Assembly (NCBI GenBank): GCA_008692225.1
Contig: VICG01000015.1
Coordinates: 1,505,001 to 1,569,000, forward strand
Direction of reading: 5' to 3'
DNA from: Monilinia fructicola
Taxonomy: Eukaryota; Ascomycota; Leotiomycetes; Helotiales; Sclerotiniaceae
DNA: 64,000 nucleotides
The notes under the pieces are model-generated. The model did no database searches and was not told the DNA's origin. It worked only from the letters and a program-made list of their open reading frames with translations. Shown piece after piece: positions 48,431 to 60,782 of the stretch (position 1 is its first letter; each line of letters opens with the position of its first letter). A program made the translations under genes and the position numbers.

Positions 48431-49281
48431 CGTAATGACGTATATTGTTTGAATGTATAGGATAGAGGATGTACAGATGAGCAAGAGGATGAATAACAAG
48501 ACATGCAAGAGAACGGGTATGAGTATATCTTCATACTTTGCCAATTTGTATGGTTGCAGTTGTAGAAAAATGGATGTCTATTGCTATTCCTTTGTGTTGC
48601 ACTAGTTCAAGACGCGTAGGGATTCTGGCTGTAGTTTGGGATAGACTAGCAGGCACGAAAGCAGCTCGAGATCCCGTGACTCAGATGGTTTCAGTCGGGG
48701 GATTTAATGTCCGATACTCAAATAGTTCGCTTAGTTCTCCACTTGAGATTCCACGTTTGATTGATTGATTTCTCTTTACTTGCTTGCTGCTTTTAACTTG
48801 ATATTCCCCTCCCCTTTGACAACCTTTTGAACCCTTGAAGAAGGAGAAGGAGGAGGAGAAAGAGGAGAAGAAGCCCAGACTTAACAAGTTCATCCACCCA
48901 GCTAATCGAAACGAAACCCTCAGGGTTGTTCCAGACCCCCTTTTTCATCCCAACAACAGAAACAACTTCAATCCCCAGAAACTACTAGGATGAATATATA
49001 TGTAATATAGGTGACTATATGTGAATATATGTGTGTATATATTCGTCACTCATTAGAAATTGGATTAATTATTATTGTTGTTGTTATTGTTATCATCATC
49101 ATCATTGGTATTGTTATTGTTATTGACAACCATCTAGACAATAGCCTAATTGACTGGACAACTAATCAACCAGACAACTAAAATGACTAACTTGGGTAAA
49201 ATCAAGGGATCAGCTAATAACATCCATAGCATCCATAGCATATATTATTATTATTATAGTACAAGTAGTGGTAGTACTCGA

Positions 49282-49312
<31 letters not shown>

Positions 49313-49843
49313 ACATAGCCAGACCTAGACTTTCTTATATTCCATAGAAACATTTGAAGTCTTTCATCTTCTTCCCCTTCTCTCATAACGAAACTAACAC
49401 TCTTTTTCTTGTAACCAACCTCTCTTTTCATATAAGCATACTTTTCTGAATGATTGCGTATATTATCTACTTACTTCATATTGTATGATGTTCCTTTAGA
49501 TCATCTAATTCTTCTTTTCTTTCTCTCTCCCTCTCTCTCTCTACCATATCTAAAAATATCTTCAACTTCTTTTTGCGTTCCTTTATTCATCTATTCCTAT
49601 TCTTATTCCTATTTCCTATTTCTTTCCATTGTTCGCTTTCATCCTCATTTTTGTTATTTGTTGACATATCGGTTCCCCTAATACAAATGCATACGACGAG
49701 GCGGGATTCGATTACGATAACATAGTTCTAAACACAAACACACCTGGGCAGAATTTCTTCAACATTGAATGCTCATTCCAAAAACTACTTTCTTTCCACT
49801 ATTCTGTGATCATTATATATACTTATCCTCCTCGATATGCACA
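48431..49843. promoter_or_regulatory. Divergent ligase-like / DUF4048-like intergenic region
   Basis: About 1.4 kb between two outward start codons. It contains ATT/TTG trinucleotide tracts (49,065-49,130), a TAG tract (49,285-49,307) and pyrimidine-rich sequence just before the DUF4048-like start. No gene is supported. Confidence 0.5.
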
Positions 49844-51494
49844 ATGGATTCATTTCATAATCGAGCTATTTCAATTGATCGTGCTTCTGTTGAATCTATT
49901 TTGACAGGGGCCGATCAACCTACAGATGTACCAAGTCCCCATATTGGTACTTCACCCAATAGAGTAAACTTCTCTCCAAACCAACCAGCTCGACCCATTG
50001 TACGGCCAGATCGTGCACTATCATATACTTCGAGGAGACCAAATCGACTTTCGCTAACTTTTCCCGTTGCGCCGAGCAACGGTCTCGAATCCGCTAGAGC
50101 TACTCCAACATCATCGAACGCTCCATCAATTCCTGGCACTCCCGCAGACCCAAATGTTATCCTATCACCGAATGATCCAAACGGCTTTCTTGTTGCATTG
50201 GCCAGCCAGGAAAGACGGGTTCTCGAACTCAAGGAGGAACTCGATAAAGCTGAGAGCGAACTCAAGCAGTTGAAAAAACAATGGGCACTTCATGAAGCAA
50301 CAAAGAAGAGAGCAGAAATTCGTCATAACGAGAAACTTCAACCTGTGCAGACAGAGCGTGGGTCTGCTGAGGAAGCTATACCAACGACCCCCAAACAAAG
50401 CATAGATTTGGATCGAAGGAAAGCCTTTCTTGCTGGTTTACCTCATCAACCGAAAGATCAGAAAAATCCTCGAAGGAAAATTATTTCTGGTGGACATACT
50501 CGAACCCTTTCCCTACTATCGCCTGAAAGATTGACGCACATTACTACCCTAAATGAATTCAATGGCACAACTTCTGCTGAAGGAATGGCAAGAAGCACAA
50601 CTATGCCAGATACAAGTATTGGTATTTCCAAGGTCAACACAAACCGAGCGAATAGACATTCATACCAAGGAGGATTAGGAGTAACAAATGGAGTAAAGCA
50701 AATCACAGAAGATGTCAAAGCCGGGTTATGGACTTTTCTGGAGGACCTTCGTCAAGCTACAGTAGGAGACGAAGCAGTCAACGGCACAGCGAACAAACGA
50801 TCAAGCTTGGATTCGACACAGCGCGGGCTCAATAAGCGAATAAGCAAGGGAAGTCTGCGAGCACGACGAGGAAAGTCACCAAGACCAGATTTATCATCGC
50901 AAAGAACATGGGATTCCCTGACAGGTGAAAATCCTGCTCTCTTAGATTTGGGAGGCGCATTATGGCAAGATCCAGAGACTCTTGCGGCACCCATAAAACC
51001 TACCAAGGTCCAAAAGAAACCAGCCAGACCCATTTCCTTTCCCACTCCTACCATTGATGACGATGATTGGTCAAATTGGGATTCTCCAACGCCCAAATCT
51101 CCCATGAGATGGAGCGGCAGCTCCACCCTATCCGGCCCAGTGACCCCTGGGAATACAAGCGGCGAAGATGAAGTAAAGTGAGATTTTCATTCTGTGCTCA
51201 GCCTAAAGAAGAAATAATGCACTAACAATATAATCATATAGCATTCTCGACCAAAACAACCCATCCGACTCACACTCAAGAGATGAGATCCAATGGCCGG
51301 CTCTTGATCAATTGAAACCAGGTAATTTGAAGAAAACGGTTTCAACAATTATGCAAGAATGGGAGAAAAGTCTTACTCCACCACATGAAGAAACACAATC
51401 TGGAGATCTTTTCAAGGGCGCACCTCGTGTCAATGGGGAACGAGAACAAGAGTGTAGCACTGCTGCGACGGTGGCTCAAAATGCTAATGTTTAG
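49844..51494 (+). CDS. Conserved fungal protein, DUF4048-like
   Basis: Two exons, 49844-51177 and 51242-51494, encode 528 residues. I chose the ATG at 49844 (MDSFHNRAIS) because the upstream in-frame Met precedes leader-like sequence; the first start is not proven. The protein is mostly disordered and rich in Ser/Thr/Pro/Asn. A coiled-coil segment lies at about residues 117-160 (ERRVLELKEELDKAESELKQ). A basic RRKAFLAGLPHQ block follows, then a helix (DVKAGLWTFLEDLRQAT), a DDDDWSNWD acidic-Trp cluster, and a conserved tail (LDQLKPGNLKKTVSTIMQEWE). These features recall fungal DUF4048 proteins of unknown function, but I could not verify the match. The intron is 64 nt with GTGAGA and TAG. The frame is intact. 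Confidence 0.75.
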
Positions 51495-52029
51495 AGGATA
51501 TGATAATGCTTGCTGCGTATGATGTAAGAAATGGAACGGGGCGGTATGAAATAGGGTGGATTGGATGGGACGGGGTCGGTAGATTGACTTGAGATAGATT
51601 GTTGCTTCTCACTTAGGTATTCGGATAGACCAAACGTCTTTTTGATTAATGATAAATGATTTTGATGAAGGAATGAAATAGCTTTATTGTCTGTTCTGCC
51701 ACGATAACCCTTTCATCTCTAATGTAATTTTTGATGTGACGGTAGTGATACAGATGTCCAAAATGCCACCTTATTTTCCGTATGCCCAAAATATCCGAAA
51801 ATTCAATTTTACTTACGCGATTATCCCCTTTTCCTTCGTTGCTGATTCAACCCAGGCATCATCATTTTCATCCCATATATAGAGTACAGAATACAGAGTA
51901 ACACAAATATTCACAGCCCCAATCCGTCACACCTCGTCCCACTTCAACAACTAACCACACTTTCCCTCCCCCATAACATACACACCGCACCACACCAACC
52001 ACAACAACCCAACATCTCCTATGCAACCC
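51495..52029. other. Shared 3' region of convergent DUF4048-like and PQ-loop genes
   Basis: Five hundred bases between convergent stop codons. It is AC-rich near 51,950-52,010 and holds no gene. Confidence 0.6.
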
Positions 52030-53344
52030 CTAAGCTGCATTCCCATCATTAAGGACACCATTCCCCTCGACAGCAACCTCTTCCTCAGTCGCCTTCCCCT
52101 GTCCATCCCCATAGAGGAAAAATTGCACAAAGACCCCCGCGTCTAGTAATAAGGTTCCTGCGCTTCCCACTAGCCAGCTGGCGTTTACCGCTATGTAGTG
52201 GAGGTATTCGGAGCGTGCTTCGCCAGGGGCGCATCCGGATGGGGGAGCTGCACCGCCATAGGCTCCGCCGTGGCCGTGCTTCGAAGCCGTCACGCAAGGG
52301 GCCTCGTACGCGAAGATGGAAAGTACGTACGTGAGATTGCCGATGCAAGCGAAGAGGAAAAAGAGCATGGAGATCCCCTCGGTGGATTTGCGGCGGTGGT
52401 TGAGGAGGAGCTGGGGATGCGGGAGGAGAGGTAGAGGATGGCGCAGAGGTAGCCGAAGGTTTGGCCGAGGGGGGAGAAGCTGGGGCGTTGGGGGGAGGGC
52501 CCTTTGGTTGGAGAGGAGCTCGAGGGACTTGTGGAGGAGATCCACCATCCCAGGACGCCGGCGATGCAGACAAGGAGGATGCTGAAGAAATTGAAGAGGA
52601 AGGTTTGGAGAGGGGATATGGGCTTGGCGTTCTTGATCGCGGGGGCATCGTCGGGTTTGGGGGGGTCGAGAAGTGGGACTACTGGGGAAAGATGTTGGGC
52701 CGAGATGCTGCTGCTGCGTCTTTCGTGGCCGGTGAGGAGACCTGTGGTTTCGGTGGGCTCAGATGTACCTGCTGTGACGGCGGCGTAGGTAGGTTTTGGC
52801 GGCGTTGGTGGTGGTTTGACTTCGTCGCGCCAGGTGAATCCCTTGTAGTAGAAGCATTGACCCAAAAGGACGACATCAGCTATGGTATAGTAGACGGCGA
52901 GAATTATCTGGGGGTGTTAGTGTGGGGCAAGTGTGGTGTGATATGTTGTGAAGGAGATTTACCATGGTAGGAAGAACCCCTTGAAGCACAGCACCCCAGA
53001 TATTGAAAACATCACCGGCAAGCCATATAATGATAAACTGTAGTGACAGTCCATCAGCCTAGTGGGAGCGTTAGTATATTGCTCAAATCATGCTCTGATT
53101 TACCTCAAGACTCATCCTGCGAATAGAAACCCAACAACTCAAAGAAGTACTCACCGAGCCTCGTCTCCAATTCTCAATAATCTGCGGGCTAAAGACCACT
53201 ATCCAACACGCAATCGATATTGATCTAGGTTCCTCATCAGCATTCCCATTCCTTCAACCCCTCCAAGTCAAACGTCAATACCCACCCACAGATTCCAGAA
53301 ATCGCAGTAATATCCAAATTCAAATTTTGAGTTGGAGGAACCAT
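52030..53344 (-). CDS. PQ-loop vacuolar amino-acid transporter (Ypq/PQLC2-like), frame interrupted
   Basis: Exons are inferred at 53344-53286, 53224-53155, 53058-52963 and 52907-52030, about 367 residues with a continuous frame. Seven hydrophobic segments are arranged as two triple-helix PQ-loop repeats. The first repeat carries FSPQIIENW and the second RIPQLLLN, the diagnostic Pro-Gln pairs. A soluble linker rich in Pro/Ser/Thr lies between them. Family members (yeast Ypq1-3, mammalian PQLC2) export cationic amino acids from the vacuole or lysosome. The frame is lost inside the second PQ motif: a run of four G on the plus strand (52,413-52,416) appears to be one base too short. Protein similarity continues in the next frame to the end. 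The 3' half is unusually GC-rich (52.2-52.8 kb). Confidence 0.85.
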
Positions 53345-54210
53345 CTTGACTTTTATATAATAAACCCCAAGAAATCGTCGATATTATATTCACCCAAAAA
53401 TATAGACAAGAAAAACAAGATACACCAAAATCTCTAATTTTCTTTCGAACAATGCTTCGACTTTTTCATAAGCTCAATTTGACGTGAGCGTGGCGGTCTA
53501 CCAAACTTTATGGTGACACAATGATTGGATCGATGATATCGAGCAAACTTCTCGATATTATCGATACCACTAATAATCAAATATCCTGGCAAAAGAGCGA
53601 GATATGAAGTGAAGGTTGAGGGGAGATGAATGCTTTGCAGTACCTAGTTTGCGGTGAAAGATACTTTGTTCCCAAAGCAAGGTTTGTAACTCACATGACT
53701 CGTGTAGTCAGTCATGTGATAGAAGTACGGATACTTATCCGATCTTATCACTTGTAGATTCTATTGGACCTCGGGAGTCGGGGTAGAAAAGACGTCATAT
53801 TTATTTACGCTGCAGAAGAGAGTAGGGAGAGCTTCGATTCCTTGACAGTGAGACTATGAGATAATATATTGGATCATTCCGGCGTGTTTTCGAATGTCTT
53901 ACAAATCAAACCTAGCTTATAGTTAAAGATTAATACTCCTCGACTCACCATACTAATCCAATCTTCTTGAAGACTTCGGCTACTAAGGATTTGGGAGTAC
54001 ACGAGCTGGCTGTCTATCAAATAGAAATGCGTTGGCTTAGAAATCCCGAGGTTGGGTTTAAACAATACCCCACTATATACTCTCTTCTCGAACATCTTTC
54101 ATGGATCTCTACTCTCTAGTTATCAACTACGTGCGCTCTAACAAATCTTTCCAAATAAACTACCTCCATCCCTCATCATCACACCCTTCCGAAAACCCAA
54201 CACCTCAACA
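53345..54210. promoter_or_regulatory. Divergent PQ-loop / NPY1 intergenic region
   Basis: 866 bases between outward start codons. There is a short interrupted inverted stretch CGATAT...ATATTATCGA near 53,538-53,563 (GATGATATCGAG and CTCGATATTATCGA). No gene is supported. Confidence 0.45.
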
Positions 54211-55528
54211 ATGCCCCAACCTGAACTTCCACTTCCCGCTCACCCAGACTTAGATTCGATGTTAAGCCGCAAATTCGGGCGGGAAGTGGCAAACTACTTT
54301 AGTGGTTCTCCTCTAAACCGTGTTTCTTTCCTCCGCACAAATCATGAGTTTATCTCCAAAGCTTTCGTGCATCCCACCACCAATTTTCTCCTCCTAAATA
54401 ACCTCGCTCCCCTTACCAAAGATCCCAGTCACCTGGCCTACGCTTCACACAGCGAAATAACCGGGTTAACCGGACCCAATCCCTTTGAAAAAACAGAAGA
54501 GGTTATGATCCAAGAATATAATTCTTCAATAACCTTACCTTTGATCCTGTTTTTGGGATTGGACGAGAGGAATAAAGAGGGCTTTAGCCATGGGATTTAT
54601 ACGGGAACTCCATATTTTGCAATCGATGTTACACCCAAAGGGACTTATGAAAAGGAGGCAAATAGCGTTGTGAAGGCAATGCAGGAAAAGGGGCTACAGT
54701 TTCAGGAGGGCAGAATGCTTATGAGTCTGGGTGCACCGGAAGCGGCAATTTTCGCTCAGGCGAGAGCCCTGCTAGATTGGAATGCTAGGAATCCTTTTTG
54801 TGGTGGGTGTGGTCAGCCCACGTTGTCTGTAAGTTTGAGTCTACTCGAATATCAAAAACCCGATGGTTACAAGTCACGAGAACTAATACGAGATGCAGGT
54901 TAATGCAGGAACCAAGCGCGTCTGTCCACCAACAGACTTTGCATCCCTATCTACCGCCCAAGCAGGAACCAACCCCGCAACACCCACCCAGAGAGCTTCT
55001 TGCGCAACCAGGAAAGGTGTATCCAATCTCTCCTTCCCCCGTACCGATCCCACTGTCATCATGGCAGTCGTCAGCCACGACGGGAAACGCGTTCTGCTGG
55101 GTCGCCAGAAGCGCTGGCCTCAGTATTGGTACAGTGCGCTAGCCGGATTTTGCGAACCCGCCGAATCGGTCGAAGAAGCAGTGCGCCGCGAAGTCTGGGA
55201 AGAATCCGGCGTGAAGCTTGGCCGTGTCGTGATCCATAGTACACAGCCCTGGCCCTATCCCGCAAATCTGATGATTGGAGCGATTGCCCAGGCATTACCT
55301 GATGGTGAGAAAGTGCATTTGGAACATGATCCTGAGTTGGAAGATGCAAAGTGGTTCGAGATGGAAGAGATTAGGGAGGCATTGGCGAATGGGACGAGTC
55401 CATTGGGTGAGCCAGCGAGTGAGGGTTATAAGGAAGGAAATTTAAGATTACCTGGCCTTACGGCGATTGCTACACAGCTTATCAAAGCCGTTGCTGATGG
55501 ATTCTTGGGTGAGAGCCCTAAAATATGA
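54211..55528 (+). CDS. NPY1: NADH/NAD-capped RNA diphosphatase, NudC/Npy1 family
   Basis: Two exons, 54211-54828 and 54899-55528, encode 415 residues. An N-terminal NUDIX-like domain is followed by a zinc ribbon whose cysteines are near residues 197, 200, 215 and 241, split by the intron. The Nudix box is complete at about 289-311 (GFCEPAE, then RREVWEESGV). The motif TQPWPYPANLM, just after it, matches the SQPWPFP signature specific to NADH diphosphatases. The family cleaves NADH to NMNH and AMP and also removes NAD caps from RNA; the yeast enzyme is peroxisomal. The C-terminus here ends SPKI, not a canonical peroxisomal signal. The intron is 70 nt with GTAAGT. The frame is intact. Confidence 0.94.
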
Positions 55529-56264
55529 GGGCATGATGGAGCTGTAGATGTCCTTTTGTACGAGTATAGAACTCATTTGAGATACATTTAGGTAGATAGA
55601 ATCCGGCCTTGATGCAGAATAGACCAAACAATCACCATTTAGGATCATATGAGAGTGGTATGGGATTCACGTGTATATAGCTTTAGCGTGAAAATGGACC
55701 CGAGTAGTGAAAGCAAGTATAGTTTGGAAAACTTTACGTCATTCAAGCCAAACTCAGTACTTTCATTATCCTTGGCGAACTAAGGAGATGGTGCAATGAT
55801 GTTGCGATGGAGATGTAGTCTCCCGATTCTGGAGTATCTGCTGTACATGACCACAGTATTTCTCTGTTGTGCATCATCAAATAAATGTAAGAAATCGTAA
55901 ACACATGGAAGAAAATTTAGTCTTCCAAGGCTTTTCTAGAAAAAGAACCTTCGAAAGAACCCAGGAAACCCCTGAGGTATACAGTGCAATTCGTATATGT
56001 AAGATCTTAGATTAGACGAGAAAATTCAAGCTTATTAATCCAGACAGGAGGGCCCATTTTTGTCTCGGGCGGCACAGGTATTGAGGGATGCGAAAGGCAG
56101 TGATGGATAGCAGCTTTTGTATTGCTAAGCCGCTCGCAAAATACGGTGAGGTTGAGTCTAAACACAGTCCATCCCGAATCCCCCTTACTAGCTAATTAAG
56201 ACACGATACCAAATTCCCCCGAAGTTGCAGTATTGAGCTTTAACCCTCATCACGTCTGGCTCCC
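55529..56264. other. Shared 3' region of convergent NPY1 and PAD genes
   Basis: About 0.7 kb with no supported gene and no notable repeat. Confidence 0.55.
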
Positions 56265-56863
56265 TCAAATTGTCTCCACATCTTCATCCACAGGCTGCAA
56301 ATTTCCCTTTCCTCTAAACTCCTCCAAGATATCCGCCTGCTCATTCAACATATACCTATCGGTAGGACCTCCGATCTTCCCTAATTTCCTCCACCGTTCA
56401 AAGTCTGCTGGATTTCTCTTATCCCCGTGCGCCTCCTTTGCATGTTCCCAATGGCCTTGTGAAAAGCCCAGTAAGGTAGAAATTTTCTTATTAGGGATAT
56501 CGTAGACCAGCGAGCAGATGGTGCCGGTCTCCTCGAGCCAATTGCATTGCCACAGTTCACCTGGTCGGATGCATTGGTAGGAACAGCGTTGGTAGTTAAG
56601 GCGACCTGCCATGGGACCCCCATGGATAGCGTAGACTATGAGGGTGGGGTGCGCGAACCACCTGAGTGTGGAGTTAGTGTGATATTCTGTGGAGCCTGTG
56701 TGCCCGTGGTGAAGGAACGTAAGTCTTACATCTCATACTTCCATTTTTCTGGATTTCCGTTTGCATCGTGTGCAGCGTAGTCATAGATTAAATGAACATC
56801 TTTGATATCTTTTTCGAATTGGGTGAGGATCTCTGGATCCGTTTTACTGTGAAAAGTAGGCAT
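56265..56863 (-). CDS. Phenolic acid decarboxylase (PAD)
   Basis: Two exons, 56863-56730 and 56661-56265, encode 176 residues, the usual size of the family (about 160-180). The intron of 68 nt has GTAAGA and CAG. The pattern follows the PAD beta-barrel: DVHLIYDYAAHD and WKYEMWF near the N-terminus, VYAIHGGPMAGR, then RPGELWQCNWLEETGTICSL and the helix after GFSQGHW. The enzyme decarboxylates ferulic, coumaric and caffeic acids to vinyl phenols without cofactors and is cytosolic. In plant-associated fungi it would detoxify cell-wall phenolics; that role is inference. The start at 56863 opens MPTFHSKTDPEI, and a TATA box lies about 120 bases upstream. It faces NPY1 tail-to-tail. Confidence 0.9.
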
Positions 56864-56982
56864 TGTGCGTGAATTTGTTACTTGGGAGAAAGAAATTGAG
56901 TAGTGGGTGCGCCGGGAGTAGTAGAAGTAGAAGCAAGAGAGAGGATTGATATGATCCTTCAGAAAAAATTCCGAGCACACAG

Positions 56983-56990
56983 TATATATA
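56983..56990 (-). promoter_or_regulatory. TATA box upstream of PAD
   Basis: TATATATA lies 120 bases upstream of the PAD start codon. It fits a leader of roughly 80-90 bases. Confidence 0.4.
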
Positions 56991-59900
56991 CTCAAAGTCA
57001 TTCATGAGCCACCGTCACACTTAGAATTATACTCCACGGTTCCATGGAATACAGATGCCCCTATCTCGCATGCCTAGATCGTCCCGGGAGAAAGGAAAGC
57101 TAAGATCAACGTGGAGAGTGGATTCTTGATGTAAAGTATGACGACGATCATCGAACCAGACCGAGACCATTTACGAACATACTCTGTACTAGACAGTAGT
57201 TGTAAAAACTTCCACGAAACATAGCTTTGGATTCTTTAAACGATCACTCTCACGACACACTTGCCGGAGTTGACAACAATCACACTCATAAACTCTAAAT
57301 AATCCAGAAACTGTTGTAAGTATCTCCTGATCTCATGATATATGGTGTGTTAATATTCGCTTGTGTGGATGAAAAATATGGTGGCTAGAAGGTGAAGTTG
57401 CATTGAAATCTTCTAGTTGGAGATTGTGGGAGCCGTGCACCTTCGATCATCAAGAGGTCTGTAACCCTGCATCGGTATCCTTTAGTCGGAGATTCGGGAG
57501 ACGTCCACCCTCGCTCCTTAAAAAAGGATTAGAGGAATCTCTATAATCCGACTCACGCGCAAAGACTAATCATTTCCCTTCACATTGCTCGTCCACTATT
57601 TGCGAAACCGCGGCACTTGCAAGCGGCATTATGCAACCAACAAGGAATTTGAGTTTGATGACTGAGTGTTTTCCCGGTTGAAGGTCGGAAATGCGGGTAT
57701 GGATTCAAGAGAACACACGTGATAGAGCAAGATATATGGAAGTCACGGCACAAAGGGTTGCATCGAATTTATTCTGATTAGTCGCGATATCCATCTCTTT
57801 CTAACATCCACTTGTCCCAACAAAAATACCAGGCGCAGCTGCATATGTTACAGTAGCCGCTACCCCCTTAGTATCGTTTGCTCGAAGCAGATTTACAATG
57901 CCAGCAAATAATGACACAACAACACTCACTATGTATCACCGGACTCATCCTCTAATTCTCCCCAATTCTCCTGATGAGCTTAGGAATCATGAGACTCAGT
58001 CTGCCGGCGAAGGCGAGCCAGTGTATCTACAAAAGTGGAACTTGTTCGGGTGGCTCGTCCTGGAGGTACTCGTCGGTACAAAGCAGTTGCTCGTATTCCG
58101 TGTATGTTAACTGACATGGTAAATTCATTGAGTTATTTCCTCAAAGGATACCCGGTCCTAGTGAATGGTCTGGGATACGGCTTTAAGTCGAATCGAAAGA
58201 ATGGCCTGGCAAGTCGGCATTTTTCCGGGAAGGCATGTGTGGGATCTTCACGTTTTTCCTCTGCTTGAGATCCCTCATATAAAATTCTTTGCCTGGGTGT
58301 AGGAGGACTCACCATCTTGATGCATCGTGGAACTTAAATCTCGCATGCCATCATCAGAAGCTGCTGTCTTCGTTCACACGGTACCTTTCCTTTCACAGAG
58401 GCGGACTATATTGAGATTTTGCAATCCACGAAATGCCAAGAAACGAGGTGTCCTCGGAGCATATTGCAAAAGAGCAATCAAACAGTCGCCTCGCATAGGA
58501 TATCCTATTTACAACGATCTTAACGCCTGGCTTCACCACCCTATTGACGTCGCATAGCGGCAATTCGCCAAGTTAGCATGGTACACGTCGAGCAAGATGT
58601 TGAAGTCTCGTTGTTTTGATGGTTATCCAGTATCAAAGCCTTTGTTATCATTTCTTTGGTGTCGGTTCAGGTCTTGGGAAGATAAATCTTCGGAAGCTTG
58701 AAATAGCGAGGTGGAGATACATACTTCAAGTGAGTCATGGGTCGACCAGGGGTCTAACCCAAGTACAGGCTGCTCAACATTGAGCGATATAAACTTCAAC
58801 AGTAATGTTCAAGTAGTATCGCCTCTGGAGTGATATCTAAGAGAGCCGCAATGCTGTTGATTTGGGGTGAAGTTGATAAAGCTGCATATATATTTCTTTA
58901 CCATTCAATCTTATATTTTGTATCATTCCTAGCCCTAAATTTTTATGTTCTGAAGCTCCCTTGTGTTTGAACTGGTTAATCATTTTCATCAAATATTTCT
59001 AGAGGCATACCATAGTTCGAGTTACCGACATATAGCACTTAGCGTCGTCAGTATGAGGAAACAAGTGAACGAACTTTATTAATACCTGTGGTAATCGGGG
59101 CACAGTTAGGTGCAAACTACCACGGTGCCTGATGAACACCTCTCGAAACCGTCAGGAGAAGAAGGCCATTGACCTTGCTAGTATATAAGAATATATCTAA
59201 CCAAGCTCAGGGAGGGCTTTGGCACTAGATCGTGTTCTTAATCATAAATTTCACGACGATGCGCTCTCTCGAGACGCTCTTAGCCTGTTACTTTTCGCAT
59301 CATGACCTTGCGTCAACATCCAGCCAAGAGACACAAAAACGAGAAGAGATGATTCAACCCGGTTCAAAGATCCAGAAATCTCTTACTTTTTGACCCCATT
59401 TCACCAGATCTTTCGATTTTGCATTACTGACAACGACGTGCCGGACAACAACGAGCCCGAAAAGAGCTCTATAAGACTAGAGACTAGATGACGAGTTTCG
59501 TGAAAACTGGTGCATCTTAGAAAGGCCATGATCAATGATTAAAAGGCTGAATATAAGACTCTCACATCAAATACTAGGGATATTCGTGAGCAAGCTAAAT
59601 ATTGTTCACGTGCCCGAGGAACCAGGTCGAGCGGCGTCGGCTAGGCTTATGGGAGAGGATGGGGTAGATTGACCGGGAGATGATTGGATGAAGGGGCGTG
59701 GACTTTGCAAGTAGATATTTTGCGTTGAGCATCTATGCCGTGTTTCAAGGTGATGTGAAAGTTTTCCCTATCCCCCCCTCCTTCCTCGCTTGATACCCCT
59801 TCACCTCTGTCAGACTCGCTTGTCCACTAACCTTCTATTTTGCTTCGTTTGTAGATGGATTCGTTTGAGCTCTTTATGTCACGATCACATACCAGAGCAA

Positions 59901-60017
59901 GTCAATAGAGGTCAGTTAACTAGAATAAGAAAGCTAAAGAGAGAAGAGATCTCTAGGATATCTCTTTTAAGTACAGCATCGCTTAGTTTAAGGTTAGCTT
60001 GAACTGAGGTAAGCGTG

Positions 60018-60051
60018 ATAAATATCACGTGCTCATGCACGTGATATTTAT
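60018..60051. repeat. Perfect hairpin with CACGTG boxes
   Basis: Two 15-base arms (60,018-60,032 and 60,037-60,051) are perfect reverse complements around a 4-base loop. Each arm contains CACGTG, and the left arm overlaps a second palindrome (GTGATA AA TATCAC). Confidence 0.9.
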
Positions 60052-60782
60052 TATAGTGATAGTTGTGGTGGTGATGATGTTGGTGGAAGAGGAAGAGGAG
60101 GAGGAGGAGGAGGTGAAGGTAATGATAATAACAATAGAGAGAAATCGAAGGATTAAATGAATAATAAAACATTGGTTACTATAATAATACACATTCGAAG
60201 TTTTAGAATTTTCAAAAAAAAAAAAAAAACTATTTATAGTACTTTTGATATCTAAATTCTATTAAACAAATTTTCAACTAATATAATATTATAATTAGTT
60301 AATACTCCTATATATATAATATAACAGCTCGGCTACTTTTTAATATATTTTATAATATTTACCTTATACATTAACCTCCCTCTATACATACTTCTAGGTT
60401 CTTTCAATACTGCCTAGTAAGGGAATTTTCATACATTACGACTGAGATGTACCATACCAAACTTGGACTATATATAAAAACGAGACTTTTATTCATACAC
60501 CTCCAAGCTCGCAACTAAATTCTTCTGGATATTTAATCAAAGCCATGTATCACTTCAGCGTGACAACTTTAAAAGTATCAACAAAAGCAGACCATCAGTG
60601 ATATTACATTTGTAATTGCATCATTATTATTTATTCGGAAGGTTATGGTGTACAGGGAAACAAAGGCATGCAGTGTTCCCAATTATCGATCATGCCAAAC
60701 GCCTCCCACCATGCACCCACCCGCAAATCAATTTAGCCAGAATTTTTCTTTTGCGCCCATGAGTGATATATACAATACATTT

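Larger units (their letters stand above)
56864..60782. other. 3.9-kb gene-poor spacer
   Basis: No supported gene. The open frames at 57.9-58.6 kb and 59.8-60.0 kb have no domain and no coherent splice extension. The spacer holds an imperfect ~37-bp direct repeat (57,412-57,448 and 57,481-57,517), a perfect hairpin at 60,018-60,051, a GGA tract near 60,085-60,115, a 17-nt A run near 60,213-60,230 and AT-rich sequence at 60,230-60,370. Confidence 0.5.
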
